Source: Bacillota bacterium (GTDB lineage Bacteria; Bacillota; Syntrophomonadia; Syntrophomonadales; Syntrophomonadaceae). From it: a stretch of 5,393 nt of DNA. Below, piece after piece: positions 5,088-5,393 of the stretch. The DNA is taken from assembly GCA_017861475.1 (NCBI GenBank), contig JAGFXV010000130.1:1-5393 (forward strand), read 5' to 3'. A program made the translations under genes and the position numbers. The notes beneath the pieces are model-generated. The model did no database searches and was not told the origin of the DNA. It saw only the letters and a list, made by a program, of their open reading frames with translations. Each line of letters begins with the position of its first letter. Positions within the stretch are counted from its first letter, which is position 1.

Positions 5088-5393
5088 ATGCTAAATAAAA
5101 AGTACAGGATCAGCAATAAAAAAGATTACAATTTTATATATAAAAACGGTAAGAAAATACAGTCAAGATACATAATTGTGTTTATGACTGCCAATAATCT
5201 GGAATATAACCGTTTTGGAATTGTGACCTCAAAGAAAGTCGGCAATGCAGTACTCAGAAACCAAGCCAAAAGAAGATTAAGATCAATTGTACAGATGCAT
5301 TTGCCGGATTTGAAAACAGGGTTTGATCTGGTCATTGTAGCCAGGTTTAATATTAAGGAAGCATTATTTGCAGCGTTGGAAAATGATTTTCTC
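5088..5393 (+). CDS. rnpA: Ribonuclease P protein component, N-terminal 102 residues (cut by window edge)
   Basis: Protein subunit of RNase P, which with the catalytic RNA removes the 5' leader from precursor tRNAs. Full-length RnpA is about 110-125 residues, so only the last turns are missing. Seen: the N-terminal basic segment LNKKYRISNKKDYNFIYKNG at 2-21; the substrate-cleft strand FGIVTSKKVGNAV at 43-55; the RNR-type motif RNQAKRRLR at 57-65; and FDLVIVAR at 79-86. Gln59 replaces the second Arg of the usual RNRxKR, and Ala60 replaces the usual aliphatic residue; both are tolerable but not typical. The ATG has AAAGGA 6 bases upstream. It lies downstream of rpmH, as in most bacteria, but behind a terminator and a structured spacer. 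I found no convincing separate promoter; read-through from the rpmH promoter is the simplest source. Confidence 0.95.
   Translation, partial: MLNKKYRISNKKDYNFIYKNGKKIQSRYIIVFMTANNLEYNRFGIVTSKKVGNAVLRNQAKRRLRSIVQMHLPDLKTGFDLVIVARFNIKEALFAALENDFL

Noticed and set aside
5126..5335. Minus-strand 69-codon frame opposite rnpA
   Set aside because: Antisense shadow of rnpA; no ribosome binding site or known motif.
1..5393. A novel defence, mobile or biosynthetic system
   Set aside because: All long frames are accounted for by conserved origin-region housekeeping genes; no CRISPR repeats, transposase, integrase, tRNA or inverted-repeat ends were seen.

Overview
This window is a bacterial chromosome replication-origin neighbourhood. 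The gene set, the divergent layout and a remB-type (DUF370) gene next to gyrB point to a Bacillota (low-GC Gram-positive) genome, probably of the class Clostridia. Genus is not resolvable from the sequence alone. Start codons are mixed: TTG for recF and gyrB, GTG for rpmH, ATG for the others. This is ordinary core-genome DNA. I see no mobile element, CRISPR array, tRNA, rRNA or transfer signature.

Layout. Five genes run leftward on the minus strand in the order dnaA (4505-3198), dnaN (3054-1915), recF (1896-799), remB-like (795-544) and gyrB (540 to beyond base 1, N-terminal 180 residues only). After dnaN the junctions are only 18, 3 and 3 bases long, so dnaN-recF-remB-gyrB look like one tightly coupled transcription unit. 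The S4-domain gene (yaaA/rlbA) that many Bacillota carry between dnaN and recF is absent. Two genes run rightward: rpmH (4768-4902) and rnpA (5088 to beyond the window end, 102 residues present). No gap exceeds 300 bases; the longest is 4506-4767 (262 bases).

Origin elements. The dnaA-dnaN spacer (3055-3197) holds a perfect DnaA box, a one-mismatch box, a degenerate box, three tandem DnaA-trio units and an AT-rich unwinding stretch, in the order described for Bacillus subtilis oriC. The dnaA-rpmH spacer holds a second DnaA-box group, AT-rich tracts, short direct repeats and a consensus sigma-A promoter (TTGACA-18-TATAAT) for rpmH. The origin therefore looks bipartite, flanking dnaA.

How the genes work together. 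DnaA opens the origin, DnaN clamps the polymerase, RecF acts in gap repair and GyrB is half of the gyrase that relieves supercoils. RpmH (ribosomal protein L34) and RnpA (RNase P protein) serve translation and tRNA maturation. The least explained stretch is the rpmH-rnpA spacer: an intrinsic terminator overlapping the rpmH stop, followed by a GC-rich segment able to form strong stem-loops, one with a GAAA tetraloop.
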